Source of the DNA: Paraburkholderia bannensis
GTDB lineage: Bacteria > Pseudomonadota > Gammaproteobacteria > Burkholderiales > Burkholderiaceae
Length of the DNA stretch: 64,000 nucleotides
Assembly: GCF_014200455.1 (NCBI RefSeq)
Contig: NZ_JACHBW010000001.1
Location: 1 to 64,000, forward strand
Direction of reading: 5' to 3'
Within the stretch, counting starts at the first letter, position 1. Each line of letters starts with the position of its first letter. Both the position numbers and the translations under genes were made by a program. The notes below the pieces were generated by a model. That model worked only from the letters and a program-made list of their open reading frames with translations, was not told where the DNA came from and did no database searches. Of the stretch, positions 26,671-37,976 are shown one piece after another.

Positions 26671-27246
26671 TCAACACCCCACGGTAAGCCGCCCCTCCCC
26701 CACCACGCGCAGCATCGAACTCTCCAGCAGACTGGCCGGCGTAACCGTTTCGCGCGCCCACGGAATTCGCCCGAAGAACCACAGCTTCCAGAACGTCAGC
26801 CCCGCTTGAGGCTGGCGCGCGTACAGTTCGTCGAAGGTCTGCACACAGCCGATCTCGACGCCCAGCGCCTCGGCCAGTACCTCTCGCACGAACCTCGAAC
26901 AGAACTGACGCGACGATCGCAGATTGAAGCCCGTGTCGTAGAACACGCCCATCCGCCTTTGCGCCGCGCGACGAATGGCCTCGTGCTGCGATTCCAGCCC
27001 ACCGCCCGCAAGCCGGCACACGGCGAAGCGCCCCGCCTCGGAGCGCCGCACAAAGCGCTGCAAGGTGGTATAGCGTGAGAACGGAAACGTGCTTTCGGCA
27101 ACGATCGGTTCGGCCCCGGATGTATCGACCACGATCCCAACGTGATTGCTCCAGCATCCGGTAGCCGCCGATACTTCAAGAAAAGGCCTCGCCTTGACGC
27201 GGATAAAAATCAGGTCGCCTGCTTCGATCAGCGCAGCGGTTTTCAT
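26671..27246 (-). CDS. YiiX/YebB-like permuted papain-type hydrolase
   Basis: A 191-residue protein resembling the E. coli YiiX/YebB group, which has a circularly permuted NlpC/P60 papain fold. The order of catalytic residues is permuted as expected: histidine in SNHVGIVVD near residue 34 comes before cysteine in RQFCSRFVREVL near residue 115. These enzymes are thought to cleave amide or thioester bonds in lipids or peptides. No signal peptide is apparent. A GGAGAC site precedes the ATG. The specific substrate is unknown. Confidence 0.75.
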   Translation of the reverse strand: MKTAALIEAGDLIFIRVKARPFLEVSAATGCWSNHVGIVVDTSGAEPIVAESTFPFSRYTTLQRFVRRSEAGRFAVCRLAGGGLESQHEAIRRAAQRRMGVFYDTGFNLRSSRQFCSRFVREVLAEALGVEIGCVQTFDELYARQPQAGLTFWKLWFFGRIPWARETVTPASLLESSMLRVVGEGRLTVGC

Positions 27247-27339
27247 CGAGCCGTCTCCAGTCGGGTAGCAATAAACGGATTCTTGCTTGCCGCACGCAAG
27301 GCCATCGCATCCCGATCATTCAGCTCAACAAGCTACGCC

Positions 27340-27366
27340 CCGAGGTATCAATTCCCGATACCTCGG
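27340..27366 (-). terminator. Hairpin after the symporter gene
   Basis: Perfect 10-bp arms CCGAGGTATC and GATACCTCGG with a 7-base loop, just past the symporter stop codon at 27374. There is no T-tract on either side, so it may stabilise the 3' end rather than terminate by itself. Confidence 0.5.
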
Positions 27367-27373
27367 CGCAATC

Positions 27374-29392
27374 CTAAGGATGCCGAATATAGTCCACCAG
27401 CGCGACCGTATAGTCGTCCGGCTTGCGGTCCACCAGACTCACGAGAATCGCCACCAGAAACCCCGCCGGCACGCCAAACACGCCCGAGCTGATCGGCTCG
27501 ATCCCCCACCACCTCGCCCCTTCAAATCCCGTGAGTTGCGTGAAGAACGGATAGGTCGAAACGATGTAATACACGCACACGGCAAGCCCCGCCACCATGC
27601 CCGCCACCGCGCCCAGCCGCGTCGTGCGCTTCCAGAACACGCCCAGCACGAGCACCGGAAATAGACTCGAAGCCGCCAGCGAAAACGCCGCGCCCACCAG
27701 AAATAAGATATTCCCCGCGTTGAGCGATGCCACCCACGAAGCAAACAAGGCCACGCCCAGCAGGAGAATCTTCGACATCGTCACGCGCCGTTGGCTCGAC
27801 GCATTCGGATCGACCATGTGGTAATAAACGTCGTGCGACAGCACATTCGAAATCGTCAGCAGCAGGCCGTCGGCGGTCGAAAGCGCGGCCGCGAGCGCGC
27901 CCGATGCGATCAACCCGGACATCACGTAAGGCAGCCCCGCAATCTCCGGCGCGGCCAGCACCACCATATCGGGCTGCATCTGGATATCGCCCCAATGCAC
28001 GATGCCATCGCTGTTCACATCGGTGATGCCGATCATGTAGGGCTCGACGCGCCGCCACTGCATCACCCACTGCGGCAGATCGTCGAAGTGCTGCCCGACC
28101 AGATGCGAAAGAATCTCGAACTTGATCAGCACCGCCAGCACCGGCACCGTCAAATAGAAAAGCGCGACGAAGAACAGGGTCCAGCCCACCGAGCGCCGCG
28201 CCGACGCCACCGATGTGGTCGTGTTGTAGCGCGTGAGGATGTGCGGCAGGCTCGCCGTGCCCAGCGAAAGACATAGCAGCAGCGACAGGAAATTGCGCTC
28301 GTGGATGCGCCGCGCGTCGTCGCTTTCGGCGGGAAACGGTTCGTGCATCGGCACGGGCGGCGTGGCGCGCGCGAGCAGATCGTCGCGCTGCTGGGTCCAC
28401 GCCGCGCGTGCGGCTTCGGCGTCGCGCGGGAAATGCGCGATTTCGCGCTCCAGCGCATCGATGTCGCGCAGCGGCCCGTTGTGGCGACGCAGGTCCGCCA
28501 GCGTATCGAAGAGCCGCGTCTTCTCTTCCACATAGGACTGCGGCAAGGCGTCGAGCCGCGATTGCCAGAGCGCCGCGCGGTGGTGGTACTCGTCGCGCAC
28601 ATTCGCTTCGGCGCTGGCGTCGCGCACATCGTGTTCGAGCGCCTCCACGCGCTGCATCGTCTTGCCGTAGTCGAGCTGCGGCACCCAGCCCAGTCCATCC
28701 CGATGCGCGATCAACGAAACCGGTATCAGGATCGCCGCGATCAGGATGATGTACTGCGCCACCTGGGTCCACGTGACCGCGCGCATGCCGCCCAGAAACG
28801 AGCACACGAGAATGCCCGCCAGCCCGCAAAAAATGCCGATCGCGAAGTCCACGCCGATAAAGCGCACGGCGATCAGTCCCACGCCCTGGATCTGCGCCAC
28901 GAGATAGACGAACGAGCAGAGTATCGTCGCGAGCACCGCCAGCGCGCGCACGAGGTTGCTCGAAAAGCGCGTGCCGAGAAAATCCGCGATGGTGTAGCGC
29001 GCGAGCTTGCGCACATACGGCGCGAGCAGGAACGCCACCAGGCAATAGCCGCCGGTCCAGCCCATCAGGTAAGCCAGCCCGTCGTAGCCGCTCGCGTAGA
29101 GCGACCCCGCCAGGCCGATGAACGAGGCTGCCGAAAGCCAGTCGGCGGCGGTCGCCATGCCATTGAACACCGAGGGTACGCGCCGTCCCGCGACGTAGTA
29201 CTCGACCAGATCCGAGGTGCGCGAAAGCAGCCCGATCACCGCGTACACGGCGATCGGCACGAACAGGAACACGTAGCCGATCCACATGCCGGGGCCGGTG
29301 ACGCGCTCGATGCGCCACATCACATAGACGAAGCCGAGAAAGCCGAGCGTGTACAGCGCGTAGGAGCGGATGAGCCGATGCGCGAGCTTCAT
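27374..29392 (-). CDS. Sodium:solute symporter, VC_2705-type (acetate/carboxylate)
   Basis: A 672-residue inner-membrane symporter of the SSS family. The ATG at 29392 overlaps the stop of the DUF4212 gene by 4 bp (ATGA). About 13-14 membrane segments are visible, with the sodium-site region AADWLSAASFIGLAGSLYASGYDGLAYLMGWTGGY near residue 60. A hydrophilic, charged, probably helical insert of about 120 residues (roughly 245-365) separates two membrane segments; large size from such an insert is known for the VC_2705 subfamily. DUF4212 plus this symporter next to acs suggests uptake of acetate or a similar short carboxylate. Confidence 0.9.
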   Translation of the reverse strand: MKLAHRLIRSYALYTLGFLGFVYVMWRIERVTGPGMWIGYVFLFVPIAVYAVIGLLSRTSDLVEYYVAGRRVPSVFNGMATAADWLSAASFIGLAGSLYASGYDGLAYLMGWTGGYCLVAFLLAPYVRKLARYTIADFLGTRFSSNLVRALAVLATILCSFVYLVAQIQGVGLIAVRFIGVDFAIGIFCGLAGILVCSFLGGMRAVTWTQVAQYIILIAAILIPVSLIAHRDGLGWVPQLDYGKTMQRVEALEHDVRDASAEANVRDEYHHRAALWQSRLDALPQSYVEEKTRLFDTLADLRRHNGPLRDIDALEREIAHFPRDAEAARAAWTQQRDDLLARATPPVPMHEPFPAESDDARRIHERNFLSLLLCLSLGTASLPHILTRYNTTTSVASARRSVGWTLFFVALFYLTVPVLAVLIKFEILSHLVGQHFDDLPQWVMQWRRVEPYMIGITDVNSDGIVHWGDIQMQPDMVVLAAPEIAGLPYVMSGLIASGALAAALSTADGLLLTISNVLSHDVYYHMVDPNASSQRRVTMSKILLLGVALFASWVASLNAGNILFLVGAAFSLAASSLFPVLVLGVFWKRTTRLGAVAGMVAGLAVCVYYIVSTYPFFTQLTGFEGARWWGIEPISSGVFGVPAGFLVAILVSLVDRKPDDYTVALVDYIRHP

Positions 29393-29754
29393 GGCGGCGG
29401 CGCCTGGCGAGCGTCGCGGATCGCGTCTTCGGCTTCGCGCGCGGCCTGCAATTCGCGGTCGGCGCGCTGCATCAGCACGATATAGATGACCACCAGCGCC
29501 ACGTAGATCAGGATCGCCCCTTGTGCGCCGATGTAGAACGGCAGGCTGAAGCCGGCGATACGCACGTTGTCGAGCGCGCGCGCAAAGAGCGGCGCGACGA
29601 ACGAGACCGCAAAACCAATCGACATCAGCACGCCGATCAGCGCGAGGTTGAAGCGCCAATAGCGCCGATGCGCGAGCGCCATTGCGCGGCTCACCGGCGG
29701 CGGCTCGGGCACGGGATTGAGGTTGTTCGGCGGTTGGGTGTGTGGCGCGGCCAT
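29389..29754 (-). CDS. DUF4212 small membrane subunit of the symporter
   Basis: A 121-residue protein from the ATG at 29754, with two membrane segments near residues 36-60 and 75-98. It has the RRYWRFNLALIGVLMSIGF start and the charged C-terminal helix typical of DUF4212 (VC_2706-type). These proteins are encoded just upstream of VC_2705-type symporters and probably form a complex with them. The stop overlaps the symporter start by 4 bp. Confidence 0.88.
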   Translation of the reverse strand: MAAPHTQPPNNLNPVPEPPPVSRAMALAHRRYWRFNLALIGVLMSIGFAVSFVAPLFARALDNVRIAGFSLPFYIGAQGAILIYVALVVIYIVLMQRADRELQAAREAEDAIRDARQAPPP

Positions 29755-29812
29755 GCGCCTGTTTAGCAAAAAGGCGCGGGCGCGGCAATTGGGAGGAATG
29801 CGAGGACGAAAT

Positions 29813-29838
29813 AAAAAACGCCGCGCTGAGCGCGGCGT
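29813..29838 (-). terminator. Terminator after acs
   Basis: On the minus strand, a CGCCGCGC/GCGCGGCG stem is followed by TTTTTTA. It lies between acs and the DUF4212 gene, so acs is probably terminated before the symporter pair, or read-through is partial. Confidence 0.75.
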
Positions 29839-29862
29839 CCAGGCCCTGCTCAAATGCAGAAC

Positions 29863-31845
<1,983 letters not shown>

Positions 31846-32132
31846 CGACAACCCCTTGGTGAAGATGAAACGTCAAACTCGTGGACGAGCGCGGCATCTT
31901 CAATGCCTGCGCCCGCCGTCTCCTATGTGTCGCCGCACCCTCTGCAGCCCAGGCGCTAACGACGATTCTGTGAAGCGATGGACTCGCGCGCCGGTCCATC
32001 GGTTCAAGGTTACGCAAAGCAACTTACCCGCTACTTACGAGGCCGACCGATGACAATGCGGCCCGTGCTGCGATAGCGACCTCTTAAACGTCCATTTAGA
32101 ATGCTAACTGATCTGAGCGCCAGGATTCCAGC

Positions 32133-33026
32133 TTGAACCGTCATTCACTTTTTCTTGTCGCCGCCATGCTGCTCGTGGGCAGCAATGTCGGCATCGGCAA
32201 AACGATCGTTGCATTTTTACCCGTCGAGCTGTTCGCGCTGCTGCGCTTCGTGATCGCCCTCGCGGTGCTCTGGCCCCTCCTGCGCGTGGCGCGCATGCGC
32301 CGCGTGAAGCGCGGGGAATGGCTCAATCTGTTCCTGCAGGCGCTCTTCGGTACATTCGGGTTTACGCTGCTGATGCTCGGCGGCGTGCATCGCACCAGCG
32401 CCGTCGCCGCGGGCGTTATCACCAGCACGATTCCCGCCGTGGTCGCGTTGTTCTCGTGGCTGTTCCTGCGCGAGCGGCCCGATGCGCGCGCTTTCGCGTC
32501 GATTGCGCTGGCCATCGTCGGCATCGCCGTCATCAATCTCGCGCATGCCGATGCGAGCGCCGCCAATCCCGGCTCCTTCAGCGGCAATCTGATGGTGCTG
32601 GGCGCGGTCTGCTGCGAGTCGCTTTATGTGATCCTGTCGCGCCGTCTCACGCAGACGCTCGCGCCGCTAGAAATCTGCGCGTACACCCATCTGTTTGGCT
32701 TTGTGCTGATGTTGCCGGTGGGACTGGCCGGGGCGCTTTCGTTCGACTACGCGAGCGTGCCGGCGGGCATCTGGGGCCTCGTGCTGTGGTACGGGCTGTC
32801 GGCCAGCGTTTTTTCCTTCGTGCTGTGGATGATGGGCATCCGCCATGTGCCGGGCAGCATCGCGGGCGTGTTCACCGCCGTGCTGCCGGTGGCCGCCGCG
32901 GTCTACGGCATGGTGTTTCTGGGCGAGCGGCCCACGCCCGCGCATGGCGTGGCGCTTGCCTGCGTGATCGCGGGCATTGCGCTCGCCAGCGTGAAGACGA
33001 AGCGTCTGCCGCCCGTCGCATCTTGA
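32133..33026 (+). CDS. DMT-superfamily (EamA) transporter
   Basis: A 297-residue inner-membrane protein with about 10 membrane segments arranged as two EamA repeats, e.g. GVHRTSAVAAGVITSTIPAVVALFSWLFLRERP and VPGSIAGVFTAVLPVAAAVYGMVFLGERP, the RERP/GERP pair ending each repeat. This is the drug/metabolite transporter pattern, usually exporting amino acids or other metabolites. It begins with a TTG codon. Divergent from acs, monocistronic; the substrate is unknown. Confidence 0.85.
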   Translation: MNRHSLFLVAAMLLVGSNVGIGKTIVAFLPVELFALLRFVIALAVLWPLLRVARMRRVKRGEWLNLFLQALFGTFGFTLLMLGGVHRTSAVAAGVITSTIPAVVALFSWLFLRERPDARAFASIALAIVGIAVINLAHADASAANPGSFSGNLMVLGAVCCESLYVILSRRLTQTLAPLEICAYTHLFGFVLMLPVGLAGALSFDYASVPAGIWGLVLWYGLSASVFSFVLWMMGIRHVPGSIAGVFTAVLPVAAAVYGMVFLGERPTPAHGVALACVIAGIALASVKTKRLPPVAS

Positions 33027-33104
33027 TACGGCCGCCGCGCCAGGCACTGTAATGGCCCTGAAAGGATGCTGCCCGCATCGCGGCGAAGTGTCGCGCCAAC
33101 GCGT

Positions 33105-33110
33105 TACAAT
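33105..33110 (+). promoter_or_regulatory. Candidate -10 element upstream of yqhA-like gene
   Basis: TACAAT in a GTTACAATAG context about 130 bp ahead of the next gene. No strong -35 at the ideal spacing was identified. The same GTTACAATAGCGC string recurs upstream of the aminotransferase gene near 51062. Confidence 0.4.
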
Positions 33111-33237
33111 AGCGCCCGCCCGGCCCCTGTGACGCCGCGGCGCGAACGGCGCGAGCCTGCATCGGAACAGCAGACTCGGCGCGGCGCGCCCGGCGCCGCG
33201 TGCGCCCCGCCCGATTTCCGCCCTACGTGAAACGCCC

Positions 33238-33855
33238 ATGTCCGCCGCACGCCCCAAGCCGTCCGCCGCGAAGTCTGCCGCCCCTCACCGTCGCCGCATG
33301 GGCGTCCTGCCCAGCATCATCTTCATGAGCCGCTGGCTCCAGGTGCCGCTATACCTGGGTCTGATCGTCGCTCAGACGGTCTACTGCGTGCTCTTCATCA
33401 AGGAAGTCTGGCACCTCGTCACCCACGCGATGTCGCTCGACGAGACCAGCATCATGCTGGCCGTGCTCGGTCTGATCGACGTGGTGATGATCTCCAATCT
33501 GCTCATCATGGTGATCGTCGGCGGCTACGAAACCTTCGTGTCGCGCATGGGCCTCGAAGGCCATCCCGACGAGCCCGAATGGCTCGATCACGTGAATGCC
33601 GGCGTGCTGAAGGTGAAGCTCGCGATGGCGCTCATCAGCATTTCGTCGATTCATCTGCTGAAAACCTTCATCAACCCGGACGCCGTTTCGGAACGCACCG
33701 TGATCTGGCAAGTGGCCATTCACGTCGCTTTCCTGCTGTCCGCGCTGGTAATGGCGTGGATCGACCGCATCACCACGCATACGCATCCCGAGCATTATCA
33801 CGATCTCGCCGCGCGCCATCCGGCGCCGGCGCGCGAGGTTGCGGAAACAGACTGA
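33238..33855 (+). CDS. YqhA/UPF0114 family membrane protein
   Basis: A 205-residue inner-membrane protein of the TIGR00645 family. After a basic 35-residue leader come membrane segments near 40-60, 85-110, 135-155 and 170-188. Typical family stretches include [14 protein letters not shown] and [21 protein letters not shown]. The function is not established. Located just ahead of the fumarase with an 86-bp gap. Confidence 0.85.
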   Translation: MSAARPKPSAAKSAAPHRRRMGVLPSIIFMSRWLQVPLYLGLIVAQTVYCVLFIKEVWHLVTHAMSLDETSIMLAVLGLIDVVMISNLLIMVIVGGYETFVSRMGLEGHPDEPEWLDHVNAGVLKVKLAMALISISSIHLLKTFINPDAVSERTVIWQVAIHVAFLLSALVMAWIDRITTHTHPEHYHDLAARHPAPAREVAETD

Positions 33856-33941
33856 AGAGCGACCGCTAAGTCGCATTAAAAGCGGCAGGTCAAAACAAAA
33901 AATTCCACGATTCGAATCACCCGTCCCCATAGAAGCTAGCC

Positions 33942-35465
33942 ATGACCGTCATCAAGCAGGAAGACCTGATCCAGAGCGTTGCGGATTCGCTCCAGTACAT
34001 CAGCTACTACCATCCGCAGGATTACATCGAGGCGCTGGGTCGCGCCTATGAGCTGGAGCAAAGCCCGGCCGCGAAGGACGCGATCGCGCAGATCCTCACC
34101 AACAGCCGCATGTGCGCCGAAGGCCGCCGCCCGATCTGCCAGGACACCGGCATCGTCACGATCTTCGTGAAGGTCGGCATGGACGTGCGTTGGGACGGCG
34201 CGACGATGGGCGTCACCGACATGATCAACGAAGGCGTGCGCCGCGGTTACCTGAACCCGGACAACGTGCTGCGCGCCTCGATCGTGTCGCCGCCCGAAGG
34301 CGGCCGCAAGAATACGAAGGACAACACGCCGGCCGTGATCCACTACGAGATCGTGCCGGGCGACAAGGTCGACGTGCAGGTCGCGGCCAAGGGCGGCGGC
34401 TCGGAAAACAAGTCGAAGTTCGTCATGCTCAACCCGTCCGACTCGATCGTCGACTGGGTGCTCAAGACCGTGCCGACGATGGGCGCGGGCTGGTGCCCGC
34501 CGGGCATGCTCGGCATCGGCATCGGCGGCACCGCTGAGAAGGCGATGCTGATGGCGAAGGAATCGCTGATGGAGTCCATCGACATTCAGGACATCATCAA
34601 GCGCGGCCCGAAGGACTGGATCGAAGAACTGCGCGTCGAACTGCACGAGAAGGTCAACGCGCTCGGCATCGGCGCGCAGGGTCTGGGCGGTCTGGCCACG
34701 GTGCTGGACGTGAAGATTCACGCAGCGCCGACGCACGCGGCTTCGAAGCCCGTCGCCATGATCCCGAACTGCGCCGCCACGCGCCACGCGCACTTCGTGC
34801 TGGACGGCTCGGGCCCGGCGAAGCTGGAAGCGCCCTCGCTCGACGCATGGCCGAAGGTCAACTGGGAACCGAACACGGAAACCAGCAAGCGCGTCGATCT
34901 GAACACGCTCACGCCGGAAGAAGTCGCTTCGTGGACGCCGGGCCAGACGCTGCTGCTCTCGGGCAAGATGCTCACGGGCCGCGACGCCGCTCACAAGCGC
35001 ATCGCCGATATGCTCGCCAAGGGCGAAAAGCTGCCGGTGGACTTCAAGAACCGCGTGATCTACTACGTTGGCCCGGTCGATCCGGTGCGCGACGAAGTGG
35101 TCGGCCCGGCAGGCCCCACCACCGCCACCCGCATGGACAAGTTCACCGACCTGATGCTCTCGCAGACCGGCCTGATCTCGATGGTCGGCAAGGCCGAGCG
35201 CGGCCCGGTCGCCATCGAAGCCATCAAGAAGCACAAGGCGGCGTACCTGATGGCCGTGGGCGGCGCGGCGTACCTCGTGTCGAAGGCGATCCGCGGCTCG
35301 AAGGTCGTGGCGTTCGAAGACCTGGGCATGGAAGCCATCTACGAATTCGACGTTCAGGATATGCCGGTGACGGTCGCGGTCGATTCGTCGGGCACCTCGG
35401 TGCACAAGACGGGTCCTGCGGAATGGCAGGCAAAGATCGGTAAGATTCCGGTCGCCACCGCCTGA
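33942..35465 (+). CDS. fumA: Class I (iron-sulfur) fumarate hydratase
   Basis: A 507-residue, oxygen-sensitive 4Fe-4S fumarase interconverting fumarate and malate in the TCA cycle. The N-terminal alpha domain carries cluster cysteines in GRRPICQDTGIV, GAGWCPPGMLGIG and IPNCAATRHAHF; the C-terminal beta domain includes LLLSGKMLTGRDAAHKR and the GPAGPTTATRMDKF motif. Being iron-dependent, it is the type of enzyme expected to be down-regulated in iron starvation, which links it to the iron genes that follow. A strong terminator follows. Confidence 0.95.
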   Translation: MTVIKQEDLIQSVADSLQYISYYHPQDYIEALGRAYELEQSPAAKDAIAQILTNSRMCAEGRRPICQDTGIVTIFVKVGMDVRWDGATMGVTDMINEGVRRGYLNPDNVLRASIVSPPEGGRKNTKDNTPAVIHYEIVPGDKVDVQVAAKGGGSENKSKFVMLNPSDSIVDWVLKTVPTMGAGWCPPGMLGIGIGGTAEKAMLMAKESLMESIDIQDIIKRGPKDWIEELRVELHEKVNALGIGAQGLGGLATVLDVKIHAAPTHAASKPVAMIPNCAATRHAHFVLDGSGPAKLEAPSLDAWPKVNWEPNTETSKRVDLNTLTPEEVASWTPGQTLLLSGKMLTGRDAAHKRIADMLAKGEKLPVDFKNRVIYYVGPVDPVRDEVVGPAGPTTATRMDKFTDLMLSQTGLISMVGKAERGPVAIEAIKKHKAAYLMAVGGAAYLVSKAIRGSKVVAFEDLGMEAIYEFDVQDMPVTVAVDSSGTSVHKTGPAEWQAKIGKIPVATA

Positions 35466-35527
35466 TATTCGCCGGATGAGATTCATCCTGATGCGAGATA
35501 ATCGGCCAGCCGTTCAAACGCCGATCT

Positions 35528-35559
35528 AAAAACCGGGGCCCCGCGCCCCGGTTTTTTTT
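35528..35559 (+). terminator. Terminator of fumA
   Basis: AAAACCGGGGC/GCCCCGGTTTT stem followed by a run of eight T, 60 bp after the stop codon. Confidence 0.92.
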
Positions 35560-35576
35560 GGAGTAACGCGAAGCGG

Positions 35577-35595
35577 ACTGAGACTAATTCTCAGC
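35577..35595 (+). promoter_or_regulatory. Weak Fur-box-like palindrome upstream of bfr
   Basis: ACTGAGACTAATTCTCAGC contains the perfect arms CTGAGA and TCTCAG around CTAAT. It matches the site before ftrA at 13 of 19 positions and lies about 125 bp before the bfr ATG. Confidence 0.45.
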
Positions 35596-35718
35596 ACGCT
35601 GCAAACTGGCTGAATTGGCCGCGATTTATCGAAGAATGCGCCTTGGCTTTTGCGTATCGAGCGTTTATTGTCTGGAACCAGTGTTAAAACCTGCACGCCC
35701 CACAAGGAAGGAAAAACT

Positions 35719-36198
35719 ATGCAAGGCGACAAGAAAGTCATCGAATATCTCAATGCGCAGCTCAAGAACGAGCTGACCGCCATTAACCAGTATTTCCTGC
35801 ATGCCCGTATGTACAAGCATTGGGGCCTCGAAAAACTGGGCAAGCACGAATATGACGAGTCGATTGGCGAGATGCGCCACGCCGACTGGCTGATCGAACG
35901 TATTTTCATGCTCGACGGCCTGCCCAATCTGCAGGATCTGCACAAACTGCTGATCGGCGAAGAAACCCAGGAAGTGCTCGAATGCGATCTGAAGCTCGAA
36001 TACATTTCCCAGGGCACCTGCAAGGAAGCCATCGCGTATTGCGAATCGGTGCGTGATTTCGTCTCGCGTGAAATCTTCACGAAGATTCTCGACGACACCG
36101 AAGAGCACATCGACTGGCTCGAAACGCAGATCGATCTGATCGGCAAGGTCGGCATCCAGAATTATCAGCAGACCATGATGGGTTCGGTAGAATCCTGA
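35719..36198 (+). CDS. bfr: Bacterioferritin
   Basis: A 159-residue iron-storage subunit of the 24-mer haem-containing ferritin. The dinuclear ferroxidase ligands E18, E51 and H54 are at canonical positions, with E94 and the E127/H130 pair in the expected helices. The haem ligand is M52 in GEMRHAD. An AAGGAAGG ribosome-binding site precedes the ATG at 35719. Its electron partner, Bfd, is encoded about 1.25 kb downstream, separated by murI. Confidence 0.96.
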   Translation: MQGDKKVIEYLNAQLKNELTAINQYFLHARMYKHWGLEKLGKHEYDESIGEMRHADWLIERIFMLDGLPNLQDLHKLLIGEETQEVLECDLKLEYISQGTCKEAIAYCESVRDFVSREIFTKILDDTEEHIDWLETQIDLIGKVGIQNYQQTMMGSVES

Positions 36199-36228
36199 TC
36201 CAGGCACTGGCTTCTGGCTGATTGCCAA

Positions 36229-36260
36229 AGGGCCGCATCCGCGCTTGCGGGTGCGGCCCT
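36229..36260 (+). terminator. Hairpin terminator after bfr
   Basis: Arms AGGGCCGCA and TGCGGCCCT, 30 bp after the bfr stop. No strong T-run, so efficiency is uncertain. Confidence 0.6.
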
Positions 36261-36309
36261 CGCAACATCGACGCCCCGTTTTGCGTCTCCATTTCTTTTT
36301 CCGATTCAC

Positions 36310-37179
36310 GTGAACTCTCCGGCTTCCCAACAGGCAATTTCTAACGCCATCCCTGTCGGCATCTTCGATTCGGGGCTGGGCGGCCTGTCGGTGCTGCGCG
36401 CCGTGCGCGCGCTATTGCCGGCGGAGCAGATCGTCTACGTGGCGGACTCGCGCTATGCGCCGTATGGCCAGCGCGACGACGACTTTATCGCCGACCGCAC
36501 GCTTGCCATCGGCGAATGGCTGGTGGCGCAGGGTGCGAAGGCGCTGGTGGTGGCCTGCAATACGGCGACCGCGCAGTCGATCGAGTTCGTGCGCACGCGT
36601 CTGCCGATCCCGCTCGTAGGCGTGGAGCCCGGCGTGAAACCAGCGGCCCAACAATCGAAATCGCGCGTGGCGGGCGTGCTCGCCACCCAGGTGACGCTGC
36701 GCAGCGCGCGCTTCCAGGCGCTCGTCGAGCGTCACGCCGATGATCTGCGCGTGCTCTGCCAGCCCGGCCACGGTCTCGTGGAAGCCGTCGAGCGCTGCGA
36801 TATCGACTCGCCGGAACTGGTCGCGCTGCTACGCGGCTACCTCCAGCCGATGCTCGACGCCGGCGCGGATACGCTGGTTCTGGGCTGCACGCACTATCCG
36901 TTTCTGGACGGCGCGATCCGCTCCATCGTCGGCAAGCGCATGACGCTGGTGGATACGAGCGTGGCCATCGCGCGCCAGCTCGAACGCGTGCTGGACCACC
37001 ACGGTTTGCGCGCGGCCCAGGCCGGCGATGCCTCGTGCGCTGGCGTGCGCCTGTGCTCGACCAGCGACGGCGCGCACCTGCGCGCGCTCGCAGCGGCGCT
37101 ACTCAAGCTCGACGCTCCAGTCGAGCGCGTCCAGATTCCCTCGCGACGCACTCGCGAACTCGAATCCGACGCCGCCTGA
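36310..37179 (+). CDS. murI: Glutamate racemase
   Basis: A 289-residue cofactor-independent racemase supplying D-glutamate for peptidoglycan. The two catalytic cysteines are seen in VACNTATAQ near residue 78 and LGCTHYPFL near residue 196, and IFDSGLGGLSVLRAV marks the N-terminus. Translation starts at GTG 36310; there is no earlier in-frame ATG. It is inserted between two iron-storage genes but has no iron-related role. Confidence 0.95.
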   Translation: MNSPASQQAISNAIPVGIFDSGLGGLSVLRAVRALLPAEQIVYVADSRYAPYGQRDDDFIADRTLAIGEWLVAQGAKALVVACNTATAQSIEFVRTRLPIPLVGVEPGVKPAAQQSKSRVAGVLATQVTLRSARFQALVERHADDLRVLCQPGHGLVEAVERCDIDSPELVALLRGYLQPMLDAGADTLVLGCTHYPFLDGAIRSIVGKRMTLVDTSVAIARQLERVLDHHGLRAAQAGDASCAGVRLCSTSDGAHLRALAAALLKLDAPVERVQIPSRRTRELESDAA

Positions 37180-37409
37180 CTGCAACAGAACGTCCGCGCG
37201 CCGCTCGTTCCGGCCTCAACACAGACGTCTGCCCTTCGCCTTCTGGCCCCGCCTGAGAGCCGCTTGCCGTCTGCCTGAGCGATCGCGCCCCGCTCTGCGT
37301 CCCATCCGTCGTTCGTCTGATCCAGAGCAAAATCCCTGCTAAGCATCGGGTTTTGTTACAAAAATTCCGCCTGCATGCCTGTCAAGTGCTTGCCAAACGG
37401 GCCAAACAT

Positions 37410-37428
37410 AATGATAATAATTCGCATT
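37410..37428 (-). promoter_or_regulatory. Fur box upstream of bfd
   Basis: AATGCGAATTATTATCATT on the minus strand, closely matching the sites before hemP and ftrA. It lies 24-42 bp before the bfd ATG, where Fur binding would block transcription. Confidence 0.75.
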
Positions 37429-37451
37429 AACTCTCTCTATTGCGCTCCATC

Positions 37452-37712
37452 ATGATTGTCTGCGTGTGCAAGTCCGTCTCCGACCGTACGATCCGTGCCT
37501 CGATTGCTGAAGGCATGGACTCTTTCGACGAACTGCAATTCGAGCTCGGCGTCGCGACCTGCTGCGGCAAGTGCGAAGAATCCGTTCGCGACGTGATGGC
37601 GCAAAGCGGTGTGTGTGCAAGCCGCTGTGGCGTGTCGCATCACCACGCTCACCCGGTGGTGGCCGTACCGCACGTCGTGCCCCTGACGTTCTACGAGCGC
37701 AAGGCCGCCTGA
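37452..37712 (+). CDS. bfd: Bacterioferritin-associated ferredoxin
   Basis: An 86-residue 2Fe-2S protein that delivers electrons to bacterioferritin so that stored iron is released. Starting at ATG 37452, the cluster cysteines fall at 4, 6, 38 and 41 (MIVCVC and CCGKC), exactly as in E. coli Bfd. A histidine-rich tail (SHHHAHP) extends beyond the usual domain. The upstream Fur box predicts induction under iron limitation, and the TonB system follows on the same strand. Confidence 0.94.
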   Translation: MIVCVCKSVSDRTIRASIAEGMDSFDELQFELGVATCCGKCEESVRDVMAQSGVCASRCGVSHHHAHPVVAVPHVVPLTFYERKAA

Positions 37713-37850
37713 TTTCCCCGCGGCGCGCGCCTCAAGCCTGCTCAGACGCGCGCCGCAACAACGCTCAGATAACCGAGCGCTTTATCGCCGACAGCAAGCC
37801 AGTTTCACGACCAGCCAGCTACCGCTCGCACCCCTTTTCTGGAGGACGGG

Positions 37851-37913
37851 ATGGAATTGCTGATCGGATTTGTGACCACCGTGTGCATCTCGCTGTTGAT
37901 CTTTCGCCCATAA
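37851..37913 (+). CDS. Putative 20-residue hydrophobic mini-protein before tonB
   Basis: An ATG at 37851, preceded by GGAGGACGGG, opens a 20-codon frame MELLIGFVTTVCISLLIFRP ending in TAA. The peptide is a single plausible membrane helix. The ribosome-binding site is better than that of the following tonB. It lies 138 bp after bfd and 63 bp before tonB. I recognise no family. It could be a real small membrane protein or a translated leader affecting tonB expression. Confidence 0.45.
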   Translation: MELLIGFVTTVCISLLIFRP

Positions 37914-37976
37914 AGCTGCCCGTAGCGACGCGTTGTCTGCCTTTTGCGCCGTCGAATACGGGGCGGCCACGCTAAC

